The position numbers and the translations under genes were made by a program. The notes beneath the pieces are model-generated. The model was given only the letters and a program-made list of their open reading frames with translations, did no database searches and was not told where the DNA came from. From assembly GCA_902790375.1 (NCBI GenBank), contig CADARY010000014.1, positions 62,001 through 126,000 of the forward strand: 64,000 nucleotides of DNA. The letters run 5' to 3'. Source of the stretch: Oscillospiraceae bacterium. Lineage in GTDB: Bacteria > Bacillota > Clostridia > Oscillospirales > Oscillospiraceae. Shown one piece after another: positions 25,122-35,571 of the stretch; position 1 is the stretch's first letter, and each line of letters opens with the position of its first letter.

Positions 25122-26406
25122 TAGTAAAGAATCTGTGAATGCCCAGCTCCTGATCGAGCGCGTAGTAATAATAGTTCGTCGATTCGGGATAGAGGGCGGC
25201 GTAAATGGAGGTCAGGCCCGGGCTGCAGATCGGGGTGGGCGGCAGACCGTCATGGATGCGCGTGTTGTAGGGATCATCCTTTTCCAGCATTTCGGCGGTG
25301 GGCGCCCCCTCGTGCTCATCGTAGGGATAGAGAACCGAGGCGTCAATGCCCAGCACGATCCCGGCGTTGAGACGGTTATAGATGACCGAGGCGATCAGGG
25401 TGCGCTCTTCATCACTGCCGGCCTCCTTCTCAATGAGGGAGGCGACCTTGAGCACATCGTACATGTTCATGCCGAGTTCCTCAGCCCGCTGATACATCTC
25501 CTCCGTCACACGGCGTCGGAAGTTATCCAGCAGCTTGTTGACGGCGCTGGAGCCCTGCATGCCCACATAAAACTCATAGGTGTCCGGGAAGAGGAAGCCC
25601 TCCAGACGGTAAGCGCCCTGCCCCTCGCTGAGCTGCAGGAAATCGTAGTTGTATTCGGCCTCGCCGGCATCCTTCATGAGATCATTATAACTGCAAACGC
25701 CGTTTTCCTCCAGGCGCATGAAGATCTGGTGCATCTTGAAGCCCTCCGGGATCGTCACCGTGACCGTGACGGTGGAGGCGGAGCCGGCCCGCATATTCTG
25801 AATCAGCGCGCGGTAGTCAAAGGTGGAGCGCAGCTCATACTCGCCGGGGCTCACCTTCTCGTCTGCGGTGGAGATCTTGCAGAAAAGGTTGAAGAGCCAC
25901 TTGTATTCGATCAGTCCCGCGTCCTTGAGCACATCCGCCACATAGTCCATATCGGCATGGGTGACGCGTTTGGTGCCGACCTTCTGTCCGTTTTCGTCGA
26001 TCCTGTCCACGGTTTCGGACTGGAAGATGCTGCTCGGCAGGGTGACGACAGCCGTAAAGTCGTCTTTGTTCAGGGCGAGCATGTCGCTTGTCGCCATCCA
26101 GGCAAGGCAGGCCAGCACAATACTGACGCACACGATGAAGGTAAAGTACATCAGTCCCCCGAGGCAGCCGGAGTGATACTCATGGCTCTGCCTTACGGGG
26201 TGATAATCCCGCTCTGACTCCGCGTCGCCCGTGTAGTTGCTCGTCTCCTTGCCGGAAGCGTCGATCAGGAGCTTGTCCATCGCCTCCAGGGGCTTGCGCC
26301 TCTCGGCGTGCTTGGCGGTCCGCTTTTTGGCAGGCTGCTCTGCCGGCTTGCCGTGTTCATCCTGAATGCGGAATATTTCGTTGATTTTGTCGAGTTCGTC
26401 GGGCAT
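25075..26406 (-). CDS. mltG: Endolytic murein transglycosylase
   Basis: MltG (YceG) cuts nascent peptidoglycan strands inside the chain and so sets glycan length. The 443-residue product has a charged cytoplasmic N-terminus (about 1-80), one membrane helix (about 83-104) and an extracellular LysM-like plus YceG domain. Key motifs are LEGFLFPDTYEF, the catalytic glutamate in ASLIEKEAG, SVIYNRL, and YNTRIHDGLPPTPICSPG near the end. The cytoplasmic tail is longer than in E. coli, as is usual in Clostridia. AAAGGAGAG lies 4 bases before the ATG. It is the first gene of a two-gene minus-strand operon with the U32 peptidase. Its 3' end overlaps that gene. Confidence 0.94.
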   Translation of the reverse strand: MPDELDKINEIFRIQDEHGKPAEQPAKKRTAKHAERRKPLEAMDKLLIDASGKETSNYTGDAESERDYHPVRQSHEYHSGCLGGLMYFTFIVCVSIVLACLAWMATSDMLALNKDDFTAVVTLPSSIFQSETVDRIDENGQKVGTKRVTHADMDYVADVLKDAGLIEYKWLFNLFCKISTADEKVSPGEYELRSTFDYRALIQNMRAGSASTVTVTVTIPEGFKMHQIFMRLEENGVCSYNDLMKDAGEAEYNYDFLQLSEGQGAYRLEGFLFPDTYEFYVGMQGSSAVNKLLDNFRRRVTEEMYQRAEELGMNMYDVLKVASLIEKEAGSDEERTLIASVIYNRLNAGIVLGIDASVLYPYDEHEGAPTAEMLEKDDPYNTRIHDGLPPTPICSPGLTSIYAALYPESTNYYYYALDQELGIHRFFTNDTEFNNFVASQNYS

Positions 26407-26579
26407 GTTACTCTCCTTTGATCAGGGTGGGAGTACCGCAGTCTGTGACACGGCAGGGGACTGCGTCATAAGATGGCATGAGCGCTGTGAAACAACGCGG
26501 CGCCGCTCACAGCCGGTCCCGCCGGTTCCGCACAGCTCGGCGGACGATGACAGCTCATGTGCGGAGAAAGGAACGTACT

Positions 26580-26771
26580 ATGTTCTGCAATTCCTGTAAC
26601 AACAATAACACCCTCTGGCTCATCATCCTGATCATCATTCTCTTCGGCGGCTGCAACAACGGCTGCGGCGGCAACTGCGGCTGCGGCAATAATTGCGGCG
26701 GCTGCGGCTGCAACAATAACTGCGGCTGCAACAATAACTGCGGCTGCAGCAACGACTGCGGCTGCTGCTGA
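26580..26771 (+). CDS. Small Cys/Asn/Gly-rich membrane-anchored peptide
   Basis: A 63-residue peptide: MFCNSCNNNN, then a very hydrophobic helix (LWLIILIIILF, residues about 12-22), then a tail built of Cys-Gly/Asn repeats such as CGCNNNCGC and ending CGCC. Similar Clostridia peptides are annotated 'chorion class high-cysteine' proteins; their role is not known. ATG 26580 follows AGAAAGGA at 7 bases; the frame extends upstream but without conserved features. It has its own terminator at 26779 and faces tmk. The tail could be disulfide-linked or bind metal outside the cell, which is inference. About 17 cysteines in 63 residues makes it the most biased coding sequence in the window. Confidence 0.8.
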   Translation: MFCNSCNNNNTLWLIILIIILFGGCNNGCGGNCGCGNNCGGCGCNNNCGCNNNCGCSNDCGCC

Positions 26772-26778
26772 GCCTGTA

Positions 26779-26808
26779 AGGGGCCCCGCATGGGGCTCCT
26801 TTTCCTTT
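26779..26808 (+). terminator. Terminator after the Cys-rich peptide
   Basis: AGGGGCCCC and GGGGCTCCT (26779-26800) form a GC-rich stem with a GCAT loop, then TTTCCTTT. It may also help end tmk on the other strand. Confidence 0.7.
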
Positions 26809-26823
26809 GACGCCGTGCGCACC

Positions 26824-27501
26824 CTATTTGTTTCCGAGCTCCCGCAGGAGAATGTCATAGATTTCAGCGTTTTTCTCGTCCATATCGCGCTCGCGCCCGT
26901 CCTTCTGCCAGGGAATGCGCGTCCAGCCGTAATGCCGGCAGGCCATGTCCGCCGTGTGAAGGCAGCGGGCCAGATAGCCGCTGTCCTGCTCATGGATATC
27001 CGCGCGGGTGTGCGTTTCCGCCTCCCGCTGCCGCATGCGTCTGCGGGAGGTTTCCAGATCCACATCCAGATAGAGAACCAGATCCGGCTCCGGCAGGCCC
27101 ATCTTCCCGTATTCAAAATCCGCAAGCCAGTCGAAGAAGGCCGGCAGCTCCTCATCCGGGAGCTTGCTCCCCTGGTGGACGGCGTTCGAGGTCGTATAGC
27201 GGTCGGAGAGAATGAGACCGCCGTTTTCATAAAGCCTGCCCCAATCGTCCCGATAGGAGGCGAAGCGATCCACCGCGTAAAAGGCGGAAGCCGTGTAAGC
27301 GTTCACATCCCCGGGCTTTTTTCCGAAGGCGCCGCCGAGATAGAGACGGATCAGCGCGCTGCTCTGCTTCTCATAGCGCGGAAATACGATGTGATTATAC
27401 GCAATTTTGTCCCGTTCCATTCTCTCGCACAGGAGGCGGTACTGCGCGGACTTGCCGCTGCCGTCAATGCCCTCCAGAACGATCAGCTTTCCCTTGCCCA
27501 T
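26824..27501 (-). CDS. tmk: Thymidylate kinase
   Basis: Phosphorylates dTMP to dTDP for DNA synthesis. The 225-residue product has the P-loop LEGIDGSGKS (residues 8-17), FPRYEKQSSALIRLYLGG, the DR(Y/F) substrate motif in ILSDRYTTSNAVHQGSK, and LYLDVDLETSRRRMRQRE in the lid region. The arrangement matches dNMP kinases of the Tmk family. ATG 27501 is the likely start, with AAAGGAAAGA 9 bases before it; a TTG at 27525 is an alternative. Last gene of the prfC operon, 26 bases after the sirtuin stop. Confidence 0.93.
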   Translation of the reverse strand: MGKGKLIVLEGIDGSGKSAQYRLLCERMERDKIAYNHIVFPRYEKQSSALIRLYLGGAFGKKPGDVNAYTASAFYAVDRFASYRDDWGRLYENGGLILSDRYTTSNAVHQGSKLPDEELPAFFDWLADFEYGKMGLPEPDLVLYLDVDLETSRRRMRQREAETHTRADIHEQDSGYLARCLHTADMACRHYGWTRIPWQKDGRERDMDEKNAEIYDILLRELGNK

Positions 27502-27527
27502 AGTGTTCGGTCTTTCCTTTTTCAATT

Positions 27528-28238
27528 TCAGATTTGCGCAAAAACCTCGCCGATCTTGCCGTGGATGGTGAGATCCGCCTCGGCAGGCGTACTGCTGCGG
27601 GTAATCAGCACAAGCTTATTCCCCCGGTAATAGTTGATGAGCCCTGCCGCCGGATAGACCTTCAGAGAAGTGCCGCCGATGATGAGCACATCCGCGCTGC
27701 GGATATACTGGATGGCGCGCATCATCACATCGTTGTCCAGCGGTTCCTCATAGAGTACGATATCCGGGCGGATCACTCCGCCGCAGCCACAGCGCGGCAC
27801 GCCGGAGCCGTGGTTCATGAGATCGGCGTCAAAGCTTTTTCGGCAGCGGGAGCAGTATGCGCGCATGATGCTGCCGTGCAGCTCAAGGACGTTTTCACTT
27901 CCCGCGGCCTGGTGCAGACCGTCGATGTTCTGCGTGATGACAGCCTTAAGCTTGCCTTCCCGCTCCAGCTCTGCCAGACGCAGGTGGCAGCGGTTCGGCT
28001 TTACGCCGTCGATCACCAGCTTCTCCCGATGAAAACGATAGTACTCCTCGGGAAAGCGCTCGAAGAAGGTATGGCTGAGGATGGTCTCGGGCGGGTATTT
28101 CCACTTCTGATTATACAGGCCGTCCACACTTCGAAAGTCGGGGATACCGCTCTCGGTGCTGACGCCGGCCCCGCCAAAGAAGACGATATTGTCACTGCCG
28201 TCTATCCATTCCTTCAGCTTTGCAATATTGGCATCCAT
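27528..28238 (-). CDS. cobB: NAD-dependent protein deacylase (sirtuin)
   Basis: Sir2-family enzymes remove acyl groups from lysines using NAD. The 236-residue product has [15 protein letters not shown] (NAD pocket), [12 protein letters not shown], the catalytic histidine in ELHGS, two zinc-binding cysteine pairs (YCSRC and PRCGCGG), [11 protein letters not shown] and the late [12 protein letters not shown]. These are all intact, so it should be active. AAAGGAGGCGCGG lies 4 bases before the ATG. It lies 14 bases after the cyclodeaminase-like gene and before tmk, so it is part of one transcript. The gene symbol follows the bacterial sirtuin convention; the particular target is unknown. Confidence 0.93.
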   Translation of the reverse strand: MDANIAKLKEWIDGSDNIVFFGGAGVSTESGIPDFRSVDGLYNQKWKYPPETILSHTFFERFPEEYYRFHREKLVIDGVKPNRCHLRLAELEREGKLKAVITQNIDGLHQAAGSENVLELHGSIMRAYCSRCRKSFDADLMNHGSGVPRCGCGGVIRPDIVLYEEPLDNDVMMRAIQYIRSADVLIIGGTSLKVYPAAGLINYYRGNKLVLITRSSTPAEADLTIHGKIGEVFAQI

Positions 28239-28252
28239 GTTCCGCGCCTCCT

Positions 28253-28864
28253 TTATACAGCCGCCTCTGCCGCGGCTGTGATCTCTTCTGCGCAGGCAGC
28301 GCAGGCTTTGAGCGTGAGCTCGTTCTCACGCCTGACAACATAGCGATACGTGTCGTCCGAGCACTGATCCGACATGTCGAGGATATACAGGCGGGCGCTG
28401 CGGACAGAAGCCATGGCAAGCTCCGCAAACTCGCCCAGATAGTGCAGCGCTTCCTGCGGGCAAAGGCCCGCAAGCTCTCTTCCAAGCTCCAGCGCCTGGC
28501 TCATCATATGGATGACCTCGCCCGCAATGGCGACGGCGGGCTGGCGCGCAGCCTCGATTTCCCGCTCCCCGCCCTCTTTGAAGGCGCGGCGGAGAGGTCC
28601 GCGGGCTTTGACGTCCTCGTCAATGAGGTGCACCATATAGCGCCGGAGGATCTCCGCATTGCGGTCGATATACTCGGCGCGCTCATTTCCCGGCCTGATC
28701 GGTACCGTCAGAGCCGCGGCGCGCTTCAAAAGGGCGGCGGAGAGCGCCGCTGTCATGGCGGCGCCGCTGCCGGTATCCATTCTGGATTCCGGATCGGCCA
28801 GGGACTGCGTCAGTTCATCGGCATTTTTCGTCCGATAAATCTCGATCTTGATTCCTTCCGCCAT
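28253..28864 (-). CDS. Cyclodeaminase/cyclohydrolase family protein (FTCD_C-like)
   Basis: A 203-residue all-helical protein of the family formed by the C-terminal domain of formiminotransferase-cyclodeaminase and by methenyl-THF cyclohydrolase FchA. It shows the N-terminal DTGSGAAMTAALSAALLKRAAALT (where the family usually has PGGGSxAA) and later long helices (AIAGEVIHMMSQALELGRELAG). The start of that motif is unusual, DPESRMDTGSGAAM rather than xPGGGSAAA, so folate binding is uncertain. AAAGGAGCAAGC precedes ATG 28864. It starts 11 bases after the prfC stop. A role in folate one-carbon chemistry is known for relatives but not shown here. Confidence 0.75.
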   Translation of the reverse strand: MAEGIKIEIYRTKNADELTQSLADPESRMDTGSGAAMTAALSAALLKRAAALTVPIRPGNERAEYIDRNAEILRRYMVHLIDEDVKARGPLRRAFKEGGEREIEAARQPAVAIAGEVIHMMSQALELGRELAGLCPQEALHYLGEFAELAMASVRSARLYILDMSDQCSDDTYRYVVRRENELTLKACAACAEEITAAAEAAV

Positions 28865-28875
28865 GCTTGCTCCTT

Positions 28876-30468
28876 TCAGTCTCTGTTAAACTCCCTTAAA
28901 CGCAGGCCTTCGTTCTTCTGCAGCGCCCAGTTGACGCACCAGTCGGAGGTGAAAAGCAGCAGATTGTTGCCCTTGAAGTCCTGCACCCATTTGGTGTCGC
29001 TCGTGAGGTTCAGATCCTGAATGCGGATATCCTCGTTCTCCACCCAGCGGACAAGCTCAAAGGGCATGGAACGCCTGCGGATCTCAACGCCGTACTCGGT
29101 GCGCAGCCGGTACTCCAGCACCTCAAACTGCAGCACGCCCACAACGCCGACGATCACTTCCTCCACGCCGGTATAAGGCTCGTGGAAAATCTGAATAGCG
29201 CCCTCCTGAGCGATCTGCTGGATGCCCTTTTCAAACTGCTTGCGCTTCATGGTATCCACGCGCTCCACACCCGCGAAATGCTCAGGCGCGAAGGTGGGGA
29301 TGCCTTCAAAGCAGACGTTCATACCCTTCTCACAGATCGTATCGCCGATGGAGAATATGCCCGGGTCAAAGACACCGATGATATCGCCGGCATAGGCCTC
29401 GTCAATGATGGCACGGTCCTGGGCCATGAGCTGCTGGGGCTGTGCCAGGCGCAGATTCTTGCCCGCCTGAACATGGTAGTACTCTCTGTCCCGTTCGAAA
29501 CGGCCGGAGCAGATACGCATGAAGGCGATGCGGTCGCGATGGGCCTTGTTCATATTGGCCTGGATCTTGAAGACAAAGGCCGAGAAGCGCGCATCCATGG
29601 GGTCCACCGTCTCTTCGCCGGATACGCGCGGCAGCGGAGGCATCGTCATCCTCAAAAAGCTCTCAAGGAAGGGCTCCACGCCGAAATTGTTGAGCGCCGA
29701 ACCGAAGAACACCGGGCTGAGCGCGCCCTCGCGCACAGCCTCCAGATCAAAGTCGTAGCCCGCACCGTCCAGAAGCTCGATATCCTCCGCCAGCTGCTCG
29801 CGCAGTCTGGGGCCGATCAGCTCGTCCAGCTTTTCCGTCTCATCCAGGCGGCACTCGATAGCGCGGATCTTGCTCTGTCCCCGGTGAAATTCGTTGAATG
29901 CGAGGATCTCCCGCTTCTCTCTGTCATACACGCCCTTGAACTCCCGGCCGCAGCCGATGGGCCAGTTCATCGGATAGGTGCCGATCCCGAACTCACGCTC
30001 CAGCTCCTCCATCAGATCATAGGGACTTCTGGCCTCGCGGTCGAGCTTGTTGATAAAGGTAAAGATCGGGATATGCCGCATGGCGCAGATTTTGAAAAGC
30101 TTTCTGGTCTGCGGCTCGATACCCTTGGCGGCGTCAATGACCATAACGGCAGAGTCCGCCGCCATGAGGGTACGGTAGGTATCCTCGGAAAAATCCTGGT
30201 GTCCCGGCGTGTCCAGGATGTTGATGCAGTATCCCTCATACTCAAACTGCATGACGGAGGAGGTAATGGAGATACCGCGCTGCTTTTCCAGCTCCATCCA
30301 GTCGGATACTGCGTGGCGCGCAGTGGCCTTGCCCTTGACGGAGCCCGCAAGCTGAATGGCCCCGCCGTAAAGCAGGAGCTTTTCGGTCAGCGTTGTTTTG
30401 CCCGCGTCGGGGTGGGAGATGATGGCGAAGGTTCTCCGCCTCTCGATTTCTTTTTTGTAGTCCGGCAT
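28876..30468 (-). CDS. prfC: Peptide chain release factor 3
   Basis: RF3 is a GTPase that recycles RF1/RF2 from the ribosome after termination. The 530-residue product matches family length. It has G1 SHPDAGKTTLTEKLLLYGGAIQLAGSVKG, G2 RGISITSS, G3 DTPGHQDFSEDTYRTL, G4 NKLDR, and the family's C-terminal ELVRWVENE. ATG 30468 lies 12 bases after TAAGG; an in-frame ATG at 30480 directly abuts that site and is less likely. It heads a four-gene minus-strand operon (prfC, cyclodeaminase-like, sirtuin, tmk) with the promoter at 30504-30532. Confidence 0.95.
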   Translation of the reverse strand: MPDYKKEIERRRTFAIISHPDAGKTTLTEKLLLYGGAIQLAGSVKGKATARHAVSDWMELEKQRGISITSSVMQFEYEGYCINILDTPGHQDFSEDTYRTLMAADSAVMVIDAAKGIEPQTRKLFKICAMRHIPIFTFINKLDREARSPYDLMEELEREFGIGTYPMNWPIGCGREFKGVYDREKREILAFNEFHRGQSKIRAIECRLDETEKLDELIGPRLREQLAEDIELLDGAGYDFDLEAVREGALSPVFFGSALNNFGVEPFLESFLRMTMPPLPRVSGEETVDPMDARFSAFVFKIQANMNKAHRDRIAFMRICSGRFERDREYYHVQAGKNLRLAQPQQLMAQDRAIIDEAYAGDIIGVFDPGIFSIGDTICEKGMNVCFEGIPTFAPEHFAGVERVDTMKRKQFEKGIQQIAQEGAIQIFHEPYTGVEEVIVGVVGVLQFEVLEYRLRTEYGVEIRRRSMPFELVRWVENEDIRIQDLNLTSDTKWVQDFKGNNLLLFTSDWCVNWALQKNEGLRLREFNRD

Positions 30469-30503
30469 AAAAACAATCATCCTTATAAAATACTTAGCAA
30501 TAT

Positions 30504-30532
30504 ATTATAGCCGGTTCCCCGGCACTTGTAAA
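30504..30532 (-). promoter_or_regulatory. Promoter of the prfC operon
   Basis: On the minus strand TTTACA (30527-30532), 17 bases, exact TATAAT (30504-30509), giving a short leader of about 30 bases. Confidence 0.75.
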
Positions 30533-30561
30533 GATTTTCTTCCTCTTTTCCATTCTGGATG

Positions 30562-30590
30562 TTGAAACACGGCGGCGTGTGTGCTAAAAT
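30562..30590 (+). promoter_or_regulatory. Promoter of the DUF554 gene
   Basis: TTGAAA (30562-30567), 17 bases, TAAAAT (30585-30590), 36 bases before the start codon and back to back with the prfC promoter. Confidence 0.65.
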
Positions 30591-30625
30591 CGTCCCGGTT
30601 TATTCGATTGAAGGGGTCTTGTTCA

Positions 30626-31333
30626 ATGCTCGGTACAATCATCAACACCCTCGCGGTACTCATCGGCGGCCTGATCGGGACGCTTTTCGGGAACAAAATC
30701 CCGGAGTCCTATTCCGCTGGCATCATGAAGGTCATGGGCTTTATCACCGCCGCCATCGGCATTCAGGGAGCTGCCGGGACAAAGAGCTTTCTTGTCGTGG
30801 TGCTCTCCCTTGTCATCGGCACGCTGATCGGCATGGCACTGCGGCTTGACGACAGGATCAACGGCGCCGGCGACTGGGCCAGGCGCAGGCTTGCCGGCAC
30901 GGCTCTCGGCAAGGGCCCCTTTGGGGACGCCGTCGTCACCTGTTTTATGCTCTTCTGCATCGGCAGCATGACGATCCTCGGCTCGATCCGCGCGGGGCTT
31001 GACCACGATTACAGCATTCTCTATACCAAGAGCGTCATGGACTTCATCAGCGCCACCGCCTTTGCCTCCGCTCTTGGAGCGGGCGTCATCTTTTCCGCCG
31101 TTCCGCTGCTTTTGTTTCAGGGGCTCTTGACCTTGCTGGCCTCGCTTGCCGAGCCAGTTCTCACGCCCGAGGTGATCAATGAGATGAGCGCGGTCGGCGG
31201 GCCGATCTTCCTGGCCATGGCCTGCAATATCATCGGCCTCGGCAAGGAGCATTTCAAGGTGGGCAACATGCTGCCCGGTATTTTCCTGCCGATCCTTCTC
31301 GTGCCGCTGGCAAAGGCCGTCGGGCTGTTTTGA
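30626..31333 (+). CDS. DUF554 family membrane protein
   Basis: A 235-residue protein with about seven hydrophobic helices. N-terminal MLGTIINTLAVLIGGLIGTLFG and the GDAVVTCFMLFCIGSMTILGSI and DFISATAFASALGAGVIFSA segments are typical of DUF554 (YdfK/YqgA type), a family of unproven function, possibly transporters. ATG 30626 is 9 bases after AAGGGG; the frame is open to 30581 but without a binding site. It is followed by the methyltransferase gene after 59 bases, on the same strand. Confidence 0.85.
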   Translation: MLGTIINTLAVLIGGLIGTLFGNKIPESYSAGIMKVMGFITAAIGIQGAAGTKSFLVVVLSLVIGTLIGMALRLDDRINGAGDWARRRLAGTALGKGPFGDAVVTCFMLFCIGSMTILGSIRAGLDHDYSILYTKSVMDFISATAFASALGAGVIFSAVPLLLFQGLLTLLASLAEPVLTPEVINEMSAVGGPIFLAMACNIIGLGKEHFKVGNMLPGIFLPILLVPLAKAVGLF

Positions 31334-31392
31334 GAAGCCGCGCCGGAAAACGCGACATTCAATACTATTTTGTATACATAAGAGGAAAAGCC

Positions 31393-32505
31393 ATGAACTA
31401 TAAAATGTGTGTGCCCTGCCTGCTGGGACTGGAGGGCCCGATTGCGGATGAACTCAAAAGGCTGAGCATTCCGGACGTCGCTGCCGAAAACGGACGGGTC
31501 TATTTTGGCGGCTCGGACGCGGAGCTTGCCAGAGCCAACATCTGCCTGCGCATCGGCGAGCGGGTGCTGATCGAGGTGGGCAGCTTTGAGGCCAGGAGCT
31601 TTGACGCTCTTTTTGAGGGGACAAAGGCCTTGCCCTGGGAGAGCCTGATCCCCGTCGACGGCGCTTTTCCCGTCAAGGGCTACAGCCTCAATTCCCAGCT
31701 TTTCTCTGTCTCCGACTGTCAGAAGATCATCAAAAAGGCAGTTGTCGAACGGCTCAAAAGCAAGTACCGTATCGACTGGTTTCCGGAGACGGGGGCTCTC
31801 TACCAAATCCAGTTCTCCATTATGAAGGACCGCGTCTCTCTCTGCATCGACACGTCGGGCGACGGGCTTCACAAGCGCGGATACCGACCGGCGCACAACG
31901 CGGCTCCCCTGAAGGAGACCATGGCCGCCGCCATGGTGACCCTCTCCCGTTACCGGGGGCGGGACGATTTCTGCGATCCCTTCTGCGGCAGCGGCACGAT
32001 CCCCATTGAAGCGGCGCTGATCGCCAAAAACCGCGCGCCCGGCCTCGACCGCGGCTTTACCGCCCAGAGCTGGAAGAGCATCCCCCGCCGTATATGGGAG
32101 GATGAACGCGAAGCGGCAAGAGCACGCGAATATCACGGTGACTACCGCATTGTGGGCTCTGATCTTGATCCGAAGGCGGTCGCCATTGCAGAGGAAAACG
32201 CGCGTCGTGCCGGCGTGGACGATGTCGTGCGCTTTGAGGTGGCGGACGCCATGCGCTTTGACCGGAAAACCGAGCGCGGCGTCATCGTCACAAATCCGCC
32301 CTACGGGGAGCGCATCATGGAAAAGCAGGAGGCCGAGACCTTGTATCGCGGCTTCGGAAGGGCGTTTTCCGAGTGCCCGAACTGGCAGCTTTATCTGCTC
32401 TCCTCCCACACGGAATTTGAACGCTGCTTCGGCCGTCAGGCGGATAAAAAGCGCAAGCTCTATAATGGCATGATCAAATGCGATCTCTATATGTATTTTA
32501 AGTGA
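31393..32505 (+). CDS. THUMP-domain class I RNA methyltransferase (RlmL N-terminal / YpsC type)
   Basis: Predicted 23S rRNA guanine-N2 methyltransferase. The 370-residue product has an N-terminal ferredoxin-like/THUMP region (about 1-155) with CLRIGERVLIEVGSFEARSFDALFEG. The SAM-dependent methyltransferase domain has RGYRPAHNAAPLKETMAAAMV, DPFCGSGTIPIEAALIAKN (SAM loop), GSDLDPKAVAIAEENA and the catalytic NPPYGERI. This is the single-domain Firmicutes form. ATG 31393 is preceded by AGAGGAAAAG. It is 23 bases upstream of the lipid-kinase-like gene, so both are probably on one transcript with DUF554. Confidence 0.9.
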   Translation: MNYKMCVPCLLGLEGPIADELKRLSIPDVAAENGRVYFGGSDAELARANICLRIGERVLIEVGSFEARSFDALFEGTKALPWESLIPVDGAFPVKGYSLNSQLFSVSDCQKIIKKAVVERLKSKYRIDWFPETGALYQIQFSIMKDRVSLCIDTSGDGLHKRGYRPAHNAAPLKETMAAAMVTLSRYRGRDDFCDPFCGSGTIPIEAALIAKNRAPGLDRGFTAQSWKSIPRRIWEDEREAARAREYHGDYRIVGSDLDPKAVAIAEENARRAGVDDVVRFEVADAMRFDRKTERGVIVTNPPYGERIMEKQEAETLYRGFGRAFSECPNWQLYLLSSHTEFERCFGRQADKKRKLYNGMIKCDLYMYFK

Positions 32506-32528
32506 GAAAATAGAGAAGGATAAGCGCG

Positions 32529-33452
32529 ATGAAGCATCTGTTTATTGTCAATCCTGCCGCCGGCGGCAAGGACAAGAGCATCGCAGTACAGCGTGCAGTC
32601 CGCGCCGCGTTTGAGGGCAGGGAAGAGGACTGGGAGCTTTATGTGACCAGTGCGCCGATGGACGCACCGGAGAAGATCCGGCGGGAAGCTGAAAAAGCCG
32701 GGCATCTGCGCGTCTATGCCTGCGGGGGCGACGGCACCTTCAATGAGTGCGTATGCGGCGCGGCTCTGCTGGACAATGTGGCTGTGGCCCCATATCCCAC
32801 AGGGACCGGTAATGATTTCTGCCGTATGTTCGGGGAGGAGAAGGATTTATACCGGGATCTCAACGCCCTTCTCAACGGCACAGAGCGGCCCATCGACCTC
32901 ATTGACTGCAACGGGCGCTACAGCGCCAATATCTGCTCGGTCGGCATTGACGCGCGGATCGGGACGGAGGTACATCGCTACAGCGGCCTGCCCCTGATCG
33001 GCGGGACCGGCGGCTATATCGTTTCCGCGATTGTGAATGTGTTCAAGGGCATCAACCGGCCGATGCGTGTGCAGACAGGGGAGTACTGCCATTCCGGCGA
33101 CTTTGCGCTGCTGTGCGCCTGCAACGGGCGCTTTTACGGCGGCGGCTTCAACCCCAGCCCGGACGCACGGCCTGATGACGGTGTCCTGGATATCTACGTG
33201 GTGCCGGGCGTCAGTCTCTTTACGCTTGCGAGATATATCGGGCCCTATGCCTCCGGCAAGGCCGACAGATATCCGAAGCACATCAAGCACCTGCGCGGCA
33301 CAAGTCTCCGCATCGACTTCGATGAGGAGAACGTGATCAATGTGGACGGTGAGGCCATTTACGCCAAAAGTGTTGAAATGAAGCTGATCCCGGGCGCGCT
33401 CAGGCTGATCGTACCGGAAGGGATGCATTTTTTCGATGAGGCCGCGCACTGA
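32529..33452 (+). CDS. Diacylglycerol kinase / YegS-like lipid kinase
   Basis: A 307-residue member of the DAGK catalytic family, which phosphorylates diacylglycerol or related lipids at the membrane. Motifs: FIVNPAAGGKDKS at the N-terminus, CGGDGTFNECVCG (nucleotide-binding GGDGT), PYPTGTGNDFCRMFG, and the C-lobe PDDGVLDIY followed by VNVDGEAI near the end. GAAGGATAAGCG precedes ATG 32529. Probably last in a run with DUF554 and the methyltransferase. After the stop there is a weak C/G stem and T run (about 33463-33500) that may be a terminator, then the groESL control region. Confidence 0.9.
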   Translation: MKHLFIVNPAAGGKDKSIAVQRAVRAAFEGREEDWELYVTSAPMDAPEKIRREAEKAGHLRVYACGGDGTFNECVCGAALLDNVAVAPYPTGTGNDFCRMFGEEKDLYRDLNALLNGTERPIDLIDCNGRYSANICSVGIDARIGTEVHRYSGLPLIGGTGGYIVSAIVNVFKGINRPMRVQTGEYCHSGDFALLCACNGRFYGGGFNPSPDARPDDGVLDIYVVPGVSLFTLARYIGPYASGKADRYPKHIKHLRGTSLRIDFDEENVINVDGEAIYAKSVEMKLIPGALRLIVPEGMHFFDEAAH

Positions 33453-33511
33453 GTCTCCGGTGCGGTAACAAAAAATTCAAAAACTTCCGGCGTTTTTTTC
33501 TCGGAACCCCC

Positions 33512-33539
33512 TTGCAAAATATGAAAAGTGTGGTATAGT
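33512..33539 (+). promoter_or_regulatory. groESL promoter
   Basis: TTGCAA (33512-33517), 16 bases, TATAGT (33534-33539). The CIRCE operator begins 9 bases after the -10, over the expected transcription start. Confidence 0.7.
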
Positions 33540-33547
33540 ATGCATCG

Positions 33548-33574
33548 TTAGCACTCAAGGTGTTTGAGTGCTAA
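33548..33574 (+). promoter_or_regulatory. CIRCE operator (HrcA site)
   Basis: Perfect TTAGCACTC (33548-33556), 9-base spacer, GAGTGCTAA (33566-33574); the palindrome extends outward by GCATCG/CGATGC. In Firmicutes this is where the heat-shock repressor HrcA binds, so groESL is predicted to be derepressed by protein-folding stress. Confidence 0.97.
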
Positions 33575-33615
33575 CGATGCTGATTTATGTAATAAATTAT
33601 TGGAGGTATATAAGC

Positions 33616-33900
33616 ATGAAACTCAAACCCTTGGCAGACAGAGTTGTTCTGAAGCAGAACAAGGCCGAAGAGCGCACCGCTTCCGGCATTTTCCTCACCT
33701 CCTCCGCACAGGAGAAGCCCGAGGTTTATGAGGTTGTCGAGGTCGGCCCCGGCGGCATGGTTGACGGCAACGAGGTCAAGATGATCGTCAAGGCCGGGCA
33801 GAGCGTTCTCGTCGGCAAGTACAGCGGCAGCAAGGTCAAGCTGGAGGATCAGGAATACACCATCGTCCGCCAGTCCGACATTCTGGCTGTTATTGAGTAA
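33616..33900 (+). CDS. groES: Co-chaperonin GroES
   Basis: The 94-residue lid of the GroEL chamber. It has the family start MKLKPLADRVVLKQ, the mobile loop around ERTASGIFLTSSAQEKPEVYEVVEVGPG and the end DILAVIE. ATG 33616 follows TGGAGG at 9 bases; in-frame upstream starts overlap the CIRCE operator and are rejected. groEL starts 18 bases after the stop, as one operon under CIRCE. Confidence 0.97.
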   Translation: MKLKPLADRVVLKQNKAEERTASGIFLTSSAQEKPEVYEVVEVGPGGMVDGNEVKMIVKAGQSVLVGKYSGSKVKLEDQEYTIVRQSDILAVIE

Positions 33901-33912
33901 TACGGAGGTTAA

Positions 33913-35544
<1,632 letters not shown>

Positions 35545-35571
35545 TTCGCACCCTTTCGGACAAGACAATTT

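Noticed and set aside
26478-26579. N-terminal extension of the Cys-rich peptide (MSAVKQRG...)
   Set aside because: No ribosome-binding site before it and arginine-rich sequence unlike the rest; the ATG at 26580 has a good site and a plausible short peptide.
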